Shown here piece by piece: positions 33,069-41,006 of a stretch of DNA of 64,000 nt (positions are counted from its first letter, which is position 1; each line of letters opens with the position of its first letter). This DNA is from Capnocytophaga gingivalis ATCC 33624 (GTDB taxonomy: Bacteria > Bacteroidota > Bacteroidia > Flavobacteriales > Flavobacteriaceae): NCBI RefSeq assembly GCF_000174755.1, contig NZ_ACLQ01000023.1, forward strand, positions 1-64,000, in the 5' to 3' direction. The position numbers and the translations under genes are program-made. The notes below the pieces were generated by a model that saw nothing but the letters and a program-made list of their open reading frames with translations, did no database searches and was not told where the DNA came from.

Positions 33069-33429
33069 TTTCTTTACAATTTAAGGGTTATAATTAATTA
33101 TTAAGGAGTGAGGTTCTTAGAAATTAAAGAATTATAGAATTAGGTTGTTCTTTTAATTCTTCACTTTCTTCCCCCTCCTTGTCCCTTATCTATCAAGAAG
33201 TATTCCAAACCTCAAAAACTGACAAATTGGCATGTTTTTAAGATTTTATACTTACAGAAAAAGAAATTTATTTTGATTTTCAATTGATTAAAACATGTAA
33301 AAATGGCATGTTTTCTTATTACAGAAAGTATCTAATGAAGAAATATAATCTTGAGAAAGCATTAATAGACGCAGATGCAATAAATTGCGTCTTTGTATTC
33401 TGTATTAAAAAATGACAAACTGGTATATT
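33069..33429. other. Non-coding region upstream of clpB
   Basis: A 361-bp region without a credible gene. It holds a direct repeat TGACAAAYTGGYAT followed by TTTT (33220-33240 and 33411-33430), a partial third copy (TGGCATGTTTT at 33306), and the short palindrome AGACGCA/TGCGTCT at 33367-33392. The 15-mer CAATAAATTGCGTCT in that palindrome recurs at 61694. No -7 box for clpB was found. Confidence 0.5.
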
Positions 33430-34212
33430 TTACTCCTTGATTCGTCTTATTACCTTTTCTCTAAACTCCCTGATCAAATCCTTAAACTCCTCAGGCAGAT
33501 AGGTAAGTGCTTTCTGCTCAATTTCTTTAGGAATACCATAATAAGCCTCGGCTATACCGCCTGTAATGGCGGCAAGGGTATCACTATCACCCCCTATGGA
33601 GACGGCAAGGCGAAGGGCACTCTCGAAATCGTGGCTTTCTAAAAAGCAGATAATGGCTTGTGGTACTGTTCCTTGGCAAGTTTCATCGAAACGATATGTT
33701 CGGCGAAGCTCCTGACAAGTCATAGAGAGGTCATACCCATAGAGCCAGCAGACTTTCTCTTTTATCTGTTCTTTGTTTTTTCCCTCAAGAGCCAAAGCAA
33801 TGGCATAAGCGACACACTCAGCACCCTTGACCCCTTCTGGATGGTTGTGAGTACATTCAGCACTCTCGCGAGCAAAACTTAGCACCTGGTCCATGCTCCC
33901 TAACCAACCACAAGGAGAGACACGCATAGCAGAACCATTGCCAAAACTATTGTATGGTTGTGGATTTTCACTACGTATCCACTGACCAAAACGCCCTCCA
34001 TAAGATCCCATAGGCGAAGGGTATCTCCTACACCAATAGAGCAGACTATCCTTGAAAGATTTTCCATGAAGCAGTGCATCAGCGATGGCGATGGTACATA
34101 TGGTATCATCGGTAAAGCTATTATGAGAAGTAAACAATTCAAAATCTGTAGTATGGATATTGGCAAACTCATATCGAGAACCTACAATATCTCCTATAAT
34201 AGAACCTAACAT
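33430..34212 (-). CDS. ADP-ribosylglycohydrolase (DraG/ARH family)
   Basis: All-helical, Mg-dependent hydrolase of 260 residues that removes ADP-ribose from proteins or nucleic acids. Metal ligands are in FTDDT (residues 33-37) and the C-terminal GGDSDT. The N-terminal GSIIGDIVGSRYEF and central GNGSAMRVSPCGW are also family hallmarks. No ADP-ribosyltransferase is encoded next to it, so the substrate is unknown. The start codon directly abuts a 12-unit heptad array that forms the entire upstream region as far as tRNA-Ala; co-transcription with the tRNA is possible. Confidence 0.9.
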   Translation of the reverse strand: MLGSIIGDIVGSRYEFANIHTTDFELFTSHNSFTDDTICTIAIADALLHGKSFKDSLLYWCRRYPSPMGSYGGRFGQWIRSENPQPYNSFGNGSAMRVSPCGWLGSMDQVLSFARESAECTHNHPEGVKGAECVAYAIALALEGKNKEQIKEKVCWLYGYDLSMTCQELRRTYRFDETCQGTVPQAIICFLESHDFESALRLAVSIGGDSDTLAAITGGIAEAYYGIPKEIEQKALTYLPEEFKDLIREFREKVIRRIKE

Positions 34213-34295
34213 AATGGTAAATGATTAATGATTAATGATCAATGGTAAATGACCAATGACAAATCCCATTAGGTATTAGTCATTGGTCATTTATA
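34212..34295. repeat. Inverted heptad array, 12 units
   Basis: TAATGGT, AAATGAT, TAATGAT twice, CAATGGT, AAATGAC, CAATGAC, AAATCCC, ATTAGGT, ATTAGTC, ATTGGTC, ATTTATA in unbroken 7-bp register. A perfect 15-bp hairpin (34246-34260 with 34279-34293) lies between the tRNA-Ala gene and the hydrolase. Confidence 0.85.
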
Positions 34296-34306
34296 TTTTG
34301 TAGAAG

Positions 34307-34380
34307 TGGAGAATACGGGATTCGAACCCGTGACCTTTTGCATGCCATGCAAACGCGCTAGCCAGCTGCGCCAATCCCCC
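34307..34380 (-). tRNA. tRNA-Ala (GGC)
   Basis: Acceptor GGGGGAT/ATTCTCC (two G-U pairs), D-arm GCGCAGCTGGCTAGCGC, anticodon GGC in loop ATGGCAT, T-loop TTCGAAT, discriminator A73, CCA not encoded. The alanine identity pair G3-U70 is present. Confidence 0.95.
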
Positions 34381-34395
34381 ATTATTTTTCAGCGG

Positions 34396-34403
34396 CAAAG
34401 GTA
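34396..34403 (-). promoter_or_regulatory. -7 box of the tRNA-Ala promoter
   Basis: TACCTTTG on the minus strand, 15 bp before the tRNA 5' end. Confidence 0.75.
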
Positions 34404-34527
34404 CACCTTTTTTCTGAATCTTCCTAATCTTTTTTTATTTTTTTCCCAGAACACTCTAAGATATAACAAATGAATACCTATACACAGATGTTTGTTACAG
34501 AAACCTTTTTCTCCAAAAATATTTTCG

Positions 34528-34535
34528 TAATTTTG
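34528..34535 (+). promoter_or_regulatory. -7 box for the small membrane protein gene
   Basis: TAATTTTG, 39 bp upstream of the ATG at 34575. Confidence 0.6.
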
Positions 34536-34574
34536 CCCGAAGAATATTAGATTTTATTTCCCATACCCAAACAA

Positions 34575-34886
34575 ATGAAGTGTAAGCTACTAAAAGACTT
34601 TTCCCTATTCTACCTTATGGCCTTCTTGCTATTGGTATTTATCATTTTCTTTATAGGATTCTTCCTCTATGGAGAAGAAGAGCTCTCCCCTACTGGTATC
34701 CGTTATCCTGTGATCTGGGGGATTTGCTATGCATATCAAGAAGTTTTTTACTTTGTACAGCGATATATTCCCTTATTCTTCCCCTGTGCCTTTCTTTCTG
34801 TAGCCCTATTAGCTTTTCCTTTGGGGACCTTGTTCGCCCTTATCATCAATGGGCTTCTTAACAAAATAGATTTGGAGAAAAAATAA
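34575..34886 (+). CDS. Small membrane protein of unknown function
   Basis: A 103-residue protein with two strong transmembrane helices, FYLMAFLLLVFIIFFIGFFLY (12-32) and LFFPCAFLSVALLAFPLGTLFALIINGLL (67-95), joined by an aromatic loop (GIRYPVIWGICYAYQEVFYFVQRY). No family recognised. It stands alone between tRNA-Ala and tRNA-Arg, with its own -7 box and an intrinsic terminator directly at the stop codon, so it is a complete single-gene unit. Confidence 0.65.
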   Translation: MKCKLLKDFSLFYLMAFLLLVFIIFFIGFFLYGEEELSPTGIRYPVIWGICYAYQEVFYFVQRYIPLFFPCAFLSVALLAFPLGTLFALIINGLLNKIDLEKK

Positions 34887-34918
34887 AACTATCCTGAAAA
34901 AGCATCAAGATAGTTTTT
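34886..34918 (+). terminator. Rho-independent terminator
   Basis: AAACTATC / GATAGTTT stem with a T-run, starting at the stop codon of the small membrane protein. Confidence 0.8.
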
Positions 34919-34925
34919 GAAAAAG

Positions 34926-34997
34926 TGGTCTCACCAAGAATCGAACTTGGATCAAAAGTTTAGGAAACTTCTATTCTATCCGTTGAACTATGAGACC
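34926..34997 (-). tRNA. tRNA-Arg (CCT)
   Basis: Acceptor GGTCTCA/TGAGACC fully paired, anticodon CCT in loop TTCCTAA, stem GAAGT/ACTTT, T-loop TTCGATT, discriminator A73, CCA not encoded. It reads AGG. Confidence 0.93.
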
Positions 34998-35015
34998 CCT
35001 TCTATTATTGAGGCG

Positions 35016-35023
35016 CAAAGATA
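35016..35023 (-). promoter_or_regulatory. -7 box of the tRNA-Arg promoter
   Basis: TATCTTTG on the minus strand, 18 bp upstream of the tRNA 5' end. Confidence 0.75.
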
Positions 35024-35030
35024 CAAAAAA

Positions 35031-35100
35031 TAATGATTAATTATTAATTATTAATTGTTAATTATTAAACTGGCCTCTGTTTACTGACCTTTGGCAACTG
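35031..35100. repeat. Heptad array extending into the ATPase gene end
   Basis: TAATGAT, TAATTAT twice, TAATTGT, TAATTAT, TAAACTG, GCCTCTG, TTTACTG, ACCTTTG, GCAACTG. The last units encode the final residues SVAKGQ and the stop of the P-type ATPase on the minus strand. Confidence 0.65.
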
Positions 35101-37807
35101 AACGACGGATTTCTCCTATCCAAAGTACTATACTGGTAGCTCCGATGATAATAGCCCAATCCACTAATTGCAATGGAGTTACACTGAACATTCCTCCCCC
35201 AAAGGTAGTGATAAATACTTGTCCTAAGACAATTGCAGCAGCAATCATTAAGAAACCTTGGCTCTTACCTATATTATGGAAAGCACTCCTTCCTGTACGA
35301 TAGGCTTTGGCATTGAACATATTCCAGAACTGCAAGAATACAAAAATGGAAAAGAACAACGAAAGTTCATAAGCCGATAGGCTTCCCTTGGGTGCTCCAA
35401 AGTGGAAGAAGTGGCTCATATAGTCCCCTAAAGAGAATTGTGTCAAGCTGGTAATATCTTCGTTTTTGAAATATTGTATAAATCCGAAGAGTAGTAATAC
35501 AAAGAATCCACCTACCCCGAAGATCCCCTTGGCCATGGCACTGCTGATGATATTTGCCTTGCGTGGACGTGGCTTATCATGCATCACACGGTGGCTCGGT
35601 GGCAAGGATGCCAAAGCCAAAGCAGCAAAAGTATCCATAATAAGGTTCACCCATAGCATCTGGGTTACAGTCAAAGGTGATTCTACCCCTAAGAAAGCCC
35701 CAATGAGCACAATGATACACGCAGCCACATTGATCGTCATCTGGAAGAGAATAAAGCGCTGAATGTTCAAGTAGAGCGAGCGCCCCCACATCACCGCCTT
35801 GCCAATACTACTAAAGGAGTTGTCCAAGATAGTAATATCACTGGCTTCCTTGGCTACCGAGGTACCATCGCCCATGGAAAGTCCTACCTGAGCCGCCTTG
35901 AGCGCAGGGGCATCGTTAGTCCCATCGCCTGTTACAGCTACTACTTCACCCTTTTGCTGGAGCAGGTTCACCAAGCGCGCTTTGTCCAACGGACGTGCAC
36001 GAGAGATGACTCTAAGGTCACTCACACGCTCCAAGAGGTCAGCATCGCTCATAGTGGCAAACTCAGCTCCTGTGATATGGTTGCGATCGGTACAGCTCTC
36101 GTCCCATAGGCGTATCTGTCGAGCAATTTCCTTGGCAGTACCTGGGGTATCCCCTGTTACAATCTTCACCTGAATGCCCGCCTGCATACATTCCTCAATA
36201 GCTGCAGGCACGTCTGCACGAACAGGATCAGAAATAGCTGTGACACCGATAAAATGTAATCCTTTGACTACTAACTTGCCATTTTCGGAGATGATCGCTT
36301 TAGGATCGTCTATTTCCTTGTAAGCAAAACCAATGGTGCGCATCGCCTGGTTTTGGTATTGGAGCAACTTAGCTTCGAAATCAGCTTGGGAGAGGTTCGA
36401 ATTCAGTCTTGCGCCCTCCTGACAGAAAGTCATCACAATCTCAGGAGCCCCTTTTACATAGAGTATATTTTTCTTTAGCGTAGGTGAATAGATGAGCGTC
36501 GCCATATACTTACGCTCGGTGGAGAAGGTAAGCTGTTGTAGCACTTCACTTTCCTCACGTATAGGCAAGTAGTTGATACCCTTGCCATAGAGCCAAAGAA
36601 GAAGTGCCCCTTCGGTAGGATTGCCGAGTACACTGGGCTTTTCCTTATCAGAAAAATCAAGATAAGCAGTGGAATTGACCGCCATAGACTCGGCGATAAG
36701 TCGATCGGCGAAAGAACTATCTGGGAACTGATTAAAGTATGTTTCGTAGATAGTCATTTGATTCTGAGTGAGTGTACCCGTTTTGTCGGTACAGATTACT
36801 GTAGTAGCCCCCATGGTCTCGCAGGCATGCATCTTGCGTACGAGGTTGTTGGTAGCCATCATACTACGCATACTGTAGGCCAAGCTCAGGGTAACACTCA
36901 TAGGCAACCCCTCCGGCACAGCAACCACTACTACCGTAATAGCAATCATCACAGTATTAAGTAGATACCCTCCGAAAGACACCCAATCAAGGTTATCCAA
37001 ACTATGGGTAGGATCTGCAAAATAAACAATAAGTCTTCCTACGATGACAAGGGCAGCAATTCCGTAACTCACCTTGGTAATGAGATCTGCCAAACGGTCT
37101 AACTGCTCATTGAGTGGTGTTTTTACAGAATCATCTATCTGTACCCCCTCAAACACTTTCCCATATTCGGTAGCATCTCCCACCTTTTTTACCTCAAAGA
37201 TACCATGTCCATCGGCTACCGAAGTACCGCGGCATACATAATTAGTAGGATAGGTAGCTTCTGCCTCGAAGTCCTCTGGAAGAATGCTCTTGTGTATGAG
37301 AGGCTCTCCTGTGAGGGTGGATTCGTTCAGGTGAAGAGATACCGCCTCCAACAACTCCCCATCGGCAGGTACTTCCTCTCCTGTCTCAATGATGACAATG
37401 TCCCCCACGACAATATCCTTCTTTAGCACTTGAGTGATGCGTTCATTGCGAATGACCTTGTAATAAATATCGTCATTGACCTGATTGAGGATTTCAAATT
37501 GCTTGTTTGCTTTTTGTTCAAAGTAGAAAGCGACTCCGGTGGCTAAAAGAATCGCAAAGAGGATACCCACAGGCTCTAAGAAAGCATGGATACCGGTATC
37601 ATGTACTGTATATTCGTAGAAAGAAACTCCAAAAGAAAAGACCAAAGCCACTAATAGGATGATGATAATAGGGTCGGTAAATTTCTCTAAGAACTGTTTC
37701 CAGAGCGGTTCCCCCTCCACCGCAGTGAAGGTGTTTTCGCCATATTTTCGGCGACTTTCAACAACTTGGGCATCGGTAAGCCCTTTGTAGTGATGTTTTT
37801 CAGACAT
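35081..37807 (-). CDS. Calcium-transporting P-type ATPase (P2 type)
   Basis: Inner-membrane cation pump of 908 residues. Dephosphorylation motif TGE at 166-168, membrane cation-site motif VAVPEGLP around 296-302, phosphorylated Asp341 in DKTGTLT, KGAPE in the nucleotide domain, and TGDGTNDAPALKAAQVG in the hinge. The PEGLP sequence and overall length match PMCA-like P2B Ca2+-ATPases (single Ca site). Ten membrane helices are plausible. It has its own promoter at 37831. The last six residues and stop lie in a heptad array. Confidence 0.92.
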   Translation of the reverse strand: MSEKHHYKGLTDAQVVESRRKYGENTFTAVEGEPLWKQFLEKFTDPIIIILLVALVFSFGVSFYEYTVHDTGIHAFLEPVGILFAILLATGVAFYFEQKANKQFEILNQVNDDIYYKVIRNERITQVLKKDIVVGDIVIIETGEEVPADGELLEAVSLHLNESTLTGEPLIHKSILPEDFEAEATYPTNYVCRGTSVADGHGIFEVKKVGDATEYGKVFEGVQIDDSVKTPLNEQLDRLADLITKVSYGIAALVIVGRLIVYFADPTHSLDNLDWVSFGGYLLNTVMIAITVVVVAVPEGLPMSVTLSLAYSMRSMMATNNLVRKMHACETMGATTVICTDKTGTLTQNQMTIYETYFNQFPDSSFADRLIAESMAVNSTAYLDFSDKEKPSVLGNPTEGALLLWLYGKGINYLPIREESEVLQQLTFSTERKYMATLIYSPTLKKNILYVKGAPEIVMTFCQEGARLNSNLSQADFEAKLLQYQNQAMRTIGFAYKEIDDPKAIISENGKLVVKGLHFIGVTAISDPVRADVPAAIEECMQAGIQVKIVTGDTPGTAKEIARQIRLWDESCTDRNHITGAEFATMSDADLLERVSDLRVISRARPLDKARLVNLLQQKGEVVAVTGDGTNDAPALKAAQVGLSMGDGTSVAKEASDITILDNSFSSIGKAVMWGRSLYLNIQRFILFQMTINVAACIIVLIGAFLGVESPLTVTQMLWVNLIMDTFAALALASLPPSHRVMHDKPRPRKANIISSAMAKGIFGVGGFFVLLLFGFIQYFKNEDITSLTQFSLGDYMSHFFHFGAPKGSLSAYELSLFFSIFVFLQFWNMFNAKAYRTGRSAFHNIGKSQGFLMIAAAIVLGQVFITTFGGGMFSVTPLQLVDWAIIIGATSIVLWIGEIRRSVAKGQ

Positions 37808-37830
37808 ATAAAGCTATCATTTACAAGGGG

Positions 37831-37838
37831 CAAAAATA
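37831..37838 (-). promoter_or_regulatory. -7 box of the Ca2+-ATPase promoter
   Basis: TATTTTTG on the minus strand, 24 bp before the start codon. Confidence 0.65.
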
Positions 37839-37914
37839 CTATTTTTATCCGAATAAAGAGAGGTTTTAGTATTTATATTTTTCCCATGTTAAGAAGTTTT
37901 TCTCAATAAAAAAA

Positions 37915-39288
37915 TTAGTTCCCTTCAGACTCACAGCGGATACCTTTTTCATCTATTCGGCAACACCACTTTACATAAGGATAGTACTCTGTAGTGTTTG
38001 CTGTTACATAGCCCGAGGCAATAAGGTCATCACGATTGTTCTGCTCATCACCATCGTCCATATAGATATTTACTTTCAAACCTTCGTATAAGGGTATAGG
38101 CTCTCCACATACATTCTCCCGAGCGTCTTTTTGCGAAAATAGCACTAAATCATGCGCCATTAGTTCGTTGAAATCTACAGAAAAAAGCAGGCGAGAATTT
38201 GTCTTTTCCCATAAGCTGTTTACAAAGGTATAAGCTATTTCATTCTCAGGTTTTATCTGTTGGAGTGTAGTGGGTAGATACCAGCCACGACCGCCTATTT
38301 TTAGCTCGTCATAGTAGGCAAGGGGCTTAACCCGACAACCATGGGTAAACCAGTGCAAGGGGTGCTTTTCATAATCCCGCAACAAACGGGGCATATCCTC
38401 CACTGCTGCTAAAGCTACTACTTGTGCTCCATAACGTACCAATACCAAATCGCCTACAAGGAGCTTTTCGAAAGTTTGTACAGCCTTCCCTGAGCAACCT
38501 ATATAGCCCGTAGCGACAATACGACGGGTGTCTTCAGCTGTCCAATCAGCAGCCCCAGTGGGGTGTAGTTGTATATGCCAGAGATTCATAGTTGTAGGTA
38601 ATTTATATTGAAGTAAAAAATCCTTCACCTCCTGCGAAATTCTCCTGCTTTCGCGGGCTTTTTGGATAGTTTTGTTTTGGACAAAGGGCGAGAGGGTTTG
38701 GCTTTGGATAAGAGGCAGGGTCGCTTCGTACTGCTTGGCCAAAGCAGTGGCGAAGTACCAAGCAATCATCATATTGACATAATATTCGTCCGACTGGATG
38801 CTGGCAACGAGGGAGAGCATTTCACTCTCAAAGTAGTCATCTAAGTAATTGGACAGTAGCAGCCCTATGCCATAGCGAATGGTGTAGGGCTGCGGACTTT
38901 TGAGCCACTGGAGGATATGGGTATAGGTCTCCTTGGGATGCTTTTGGAAGAGCTTAGGAGAAAAGGTATCACACACCGCCCAATTGTCAATATGGGGGAG
39001 AAAGGCTTCGGTATAGGCAATGGCTTTGTCAAAGGTTTTCATTTGTTCTATGAGAAAGCCATGTAAGAGGTTTTCCTCATAATAGTAGTGAGGGAGCGTA
39101 TGGAGAAATCGTGCAACTTCTTCGGGCTGTTGCTTAGTGAGCTCTTTGGCTGCTTTGCGTAGGGCAGGCAGGCGTACCCCTATGATACGCTCACGAGAGA
39201 GGGTAGGGATAAGCTTATGGGTAAAATCCCCATAGGGTATATCTTGCAGGGCAAGTAGTAATCGGACAAAAGCACTTTCTTGAGGCAT
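37915..39288 (-). CDS. AlkD-like DNA glycosylase fused to a PUA/EVE-like domain
   Basis: A 457-residue fusion. Residues 1-230 are an AlkD-type HEAT-repeat alkylpurine glycosylase: RIIGVRLPALRKAAKEL, and HIDNWAVCDTFS whose Asp107 matches the AlkD catalytic Asp. Residue 234 is an internal Met starting MNLWHIQLHPTGAADWTAEDTRRI...GYIGCSG...GDLVLVRYG, which looks like a PUA/EVE-type reader of modified bases. A further conserved-looking C-terminal region (DLVLFSQKDARENVCGEP...VKWCCRIDEKGI) follows. The start was set at MPQESAF because the -7 box at 39313 puts the transcript start downstream of the longer alternative. Domain 2 is my inference from pattern. Confidence 0.7.
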   Translation of the reverse strand: MPQESAFVRLLLALQDIPYGDFTHKLIPTLSRERIIGVRLPALRKAAKELTKQQPEEVARFLHTLPHYYYEENLLHGFLIEQMKTFDKAIAYTEAFLPHIDNWAVCDTFSPKLFQKHPKETYTHILQWLKSPQPYTIRYGIGLLLSNYLDDYFESEMLSLVASIQSDEYYVNMMIAWYFATALAKQYEATLPLIQSQTLSPFVQNKTIQKARESRRISQEVKDFLLQYKLPTTMNLWHIQLHPTGAADWTAEDTRRIVATGYIGCSGKAVQTFEKLLVGDLVLVRYGAQVVALAAVEDMPRLLRDYEKHPLHWFTHGCRVKPLAYYDELKIGGRGWYLPTTLQQIKPENEIAYTFVNSLWEKTNSRLLFSVDFNELMAHDLVLFSQKDARENVCGEPIPLYEGLKVNIYMDDGDEQNNRDDLIASGYVTANTTEYYPYVKWCCRIDEKGIRCESEGN

Positions 39289-39312
39289 GATTAGAAGGTT
39301 CTTTAGAGAAGA

Positions 39313-39320
39313 CAAAAGTA
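39313..39320 (-). promoter_or_regulatory. -7 box for the AlkD-fusion gene
   Basis: TACTTTTG on the minus strand; the predicted transcript start near 39306 decides for the ATG at 39288 over 39333. Confidence 0.65.
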
Positions 39321-39365
39321 CAAAAAAAATCATTATTTTTTCGTGATATTCTCCTATTTATTTCG

Positions 39366-39373
39366 TACTTTTG
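39366..39373 (+). promoter_or_regulatory. -7 box for the Nqr-linked gene and apbE
   Basis: TACTTTTG, 16 bp upstream of the GAACATT array. The array therefore lies in the 5' leader and not between promoter elements. Confidence 0.65.
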
Positions 39374-39388
39374 CCTCTTTGATTAGAG

Positions 39389-39521
39389 GAACATTGAACA
39401 TTGAACATTGAACATTGAACATTGAACATTGAACATTGAACATTGAACATTGAACATTGAACATTGAACATTGAACATTGAACATTGAACATTGAACATT
39501 GAACATTGAACATTGAACATT
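39389..39521. repeat. Perfect 19-copy GAACATT tandem array
   Basis: Nineteen identical 7-bp units (133 bp) with no substitution, immediately after a promoter and 20 bp before a GTG start codon. Perfect identity suggests recent or ongoing slipped-strand expansion. Spurious frames through it encode a 7-residue periodic peptide. Confidence 0.95.
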
Positions 39522-39541
39522 GATAATTAAACATTAAAAAA

Positions 39542-39898
39542 GTGCTTACCGAACAAGAATTACATAATTTGGCGATGAATATCGTAGGAGAGGCTTTGCA
39601 GGAGCTGGGCTGGGAGTTCTTATTGGTCAATAGTGACCGCAAGAAGAACCCACAATTTGTCTGTATAGATCCGCAGGGACAAAAGAGCTTTATCATTGTA
39701 CGCCCTATCCTACAGGGGGATGATCCCGATGTGTACGACCCTGTCCTGATGGAAGCCGTACACCGCAAGGCACAGGAGCATAAGGGCGATGCCTATTGGG
39801 CGGGTGTAGGACTCTATGATGTAGCCAACCCATTAGCCCCATTGGAGCATGGCAAGTCCTACCAAGTGGATTTCAGAGGTCTTTTAAAAATTGAATAA
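39542..39898 (+). CDS. Small Nqr-associated protein
   Basis: A 118-residue soluble protein beginning at a GTG: MLTEQELHNLAMNIVGEALQELGWEFLLVNSDRKKNPQFVCI. Proteins with this conserved start occur in Bacteroidetes next to nqrF/apbE and are often labelled as NqrF-associated, though they lack the NqrF domains. Here it directly precedes apbE (the stop and the apbE start abut), fitting a role in assembly of the Na+-translocating NADH dehydrogenase. In-frame stops exclude an upstream start. An ATG at 39574 would lose the conserved N-terminus. Its leader holds the 19-copy heptad array. Confidence 0.75.
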   Translation: MLTEQELHNLAMNIVGEALQELGWEFLLVNSDRKKNPQFVCIDPQGQKSFIIVRPILQGDDPDVYDPVLMEAVHRKAQEHKGDAYWAGVGLYDVANPLAPLEHGKSYQVDFRGLLKIE

Positions 39899-40942
39899 AT
39901 GAAATATCTATATACCTTATGTATAGCCGTCTTAGTGACCGCTTGTGGGACGACCCCAAAGGAGAATGTCTATTATATAAAAGGGGAGGCGCAAGGTACT
40001 ACCTATAGTATTACTTATATTGCCAAAGCTCCTGTGGAAAAGACAGCCATTGATTCTATACTACAGGTCATAGACCTATCGATGTCCACCTATATAGATA
40101 ACTCTTTGATCTCCAGAATAAACAGGGGAGAAAATCTACCTATAGATCCACATTTTGAGAAGGTTTTTTCAGCTTCTTTTGATATATATTGGCAGAGTAA
40201 AGGAGCCTTTGACCCTTCTATAGGACAACTGATCAATGCTTGGGGCTTTGGCAAAAAGGAAAACCATACCCCGCCTACTCAAAAGCAGATAGATAGCCTG
40301 CTTGCCCTAACTGGTATGGATAAGGTGCATTACATAGACACCCCCAGAGGTGCTTTTATAAAAAAGGATAACCCTAATATACAGTTAAATTTCAATGCAA
40401 TAGCACAGGGTTACACCTCCGATGTGATTGCAGAATATTTCCTCTCTAAGCAGATCTCCAATTTTATTGTAGAAGTAGGGGGAGAGCTGGTCATTCATGG
40501 GCGAAATACGCTCAAGAACAAGCCTTGGAGAATCGGTATCGATAACCCCTTGCAGAAGCCTGATGAAGACAGAGAAATTGTGGCTACAGTGGAGCTAACA
40601 GATTGTGGTTTGGCTACTTCTGGTAACTACCGCAAGCTCTGGACAGATTCCCTCACAGGGCAGAAATATGTACATACCATTAACCCTAAGACAGGTCGCC
40701 CACAACCAAGTAATCTACTCAGTGCTACTGTGATAGCTCCTTCGGCTATGCTTGCCGATGGCTATGCCACTACCCTGATGGCCTTGGGAGGTATAGAGAA
40801 GGCTAAGGACTTCCTTGCACAGCACAAAGAGCTCAAGGCAGTGCTCCTCTATTCCGATGAAGCCCATAAGGGACAGATACAGAAGTATGTGACTGAGAAC
40901 CTTACCGTAGAGTTCGAGAGCCAAACCTTATCCGAAAATTAA
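39899..40942 (+). CDS. apbE: FAD:protein FMN transferase (lipoprotein)
   Basis: ApbE-family flavin transferase of 347 residues that attaches FMN covalently to Thr in NqrB, NqrC or RnfG-type subunits. It has a lipobox (CIAVLVTACG) and is therefore membrane-anchored on the periplasmic side. Family motifs: GEAQGTTYSITY, FDPSIGQLINAWGFG, LNFNAIAQGYTSDVI, VEVGGELVIHG and HTINPKTGRP; the Mg-binding Asp/Thr region near SAMLADGYATTLMALG is intact. It is linked to the small Nqr-associated gene upstream; the nqr genes themselves are outside the window. Confidence 0.93.
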   Translation: MKYLYTLCIAVLVTACGTTPKENVYYIKGEAQGTTYSITYIAKAPVEKTAIDSILQVIDLSMSTYIDNSLISRINRGENLPIDPHFEKVFSASFDIYWQSKGAFDPSIGQLINAWGFGKKENHTPPTQKQIDSLLALTGMDKVHYIDTPRGAFIKKDNPNIQLNFNAIAQGYTSDVIAEYFLSKQISNFIVEVGGELVIHGRNTLKNKPWRIGIDNPLQKPDEDREIVATVELTDCGLATSGNYRKLWTDSLTGQKYVHTINPKTGRPQPSNLLSATVIAPSAMLADGYATTLMALGGIEKAKDFLAQHKELKAVLLYSDEAHKGQIQKYVTENLTVEFESQTLSEN

Positions 40943-40979
40943 TTTGCGAATATTCGCTTGTTAGTTCCATTTTTATTAC

Positions 40980-40987
40980 TATCTTTG
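40980..40987 (+). promoter_or_regulatory. -7 box for the first YceI gene
   Basis: TATCTTTG, 19 bp upstream of the ATG at 41007. Confidence 0.7.
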
Positions 40988-41006
40988 CCCAATTAAAATA
41001 CGTTTT

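Noticed and set aside
39289-39333. Longer start for the AlkD-fusion gene
   Set aside because: The -7 box at 39313-39320 places the transcript start downstream of it.
39389-39521. Possible CRISPR array
   Set aside because: Units are 7 bp, contiguous and without spacers; there are no cas genes anywhere in the window.
39358-39768. A minus-strand frame encoding repeated NVQCSMF units
   Set aside because: It is only the 19-copy GAACATT array read through; 21 bp give a 7-residue period. It lies antisense to a real gene and has no promoter.
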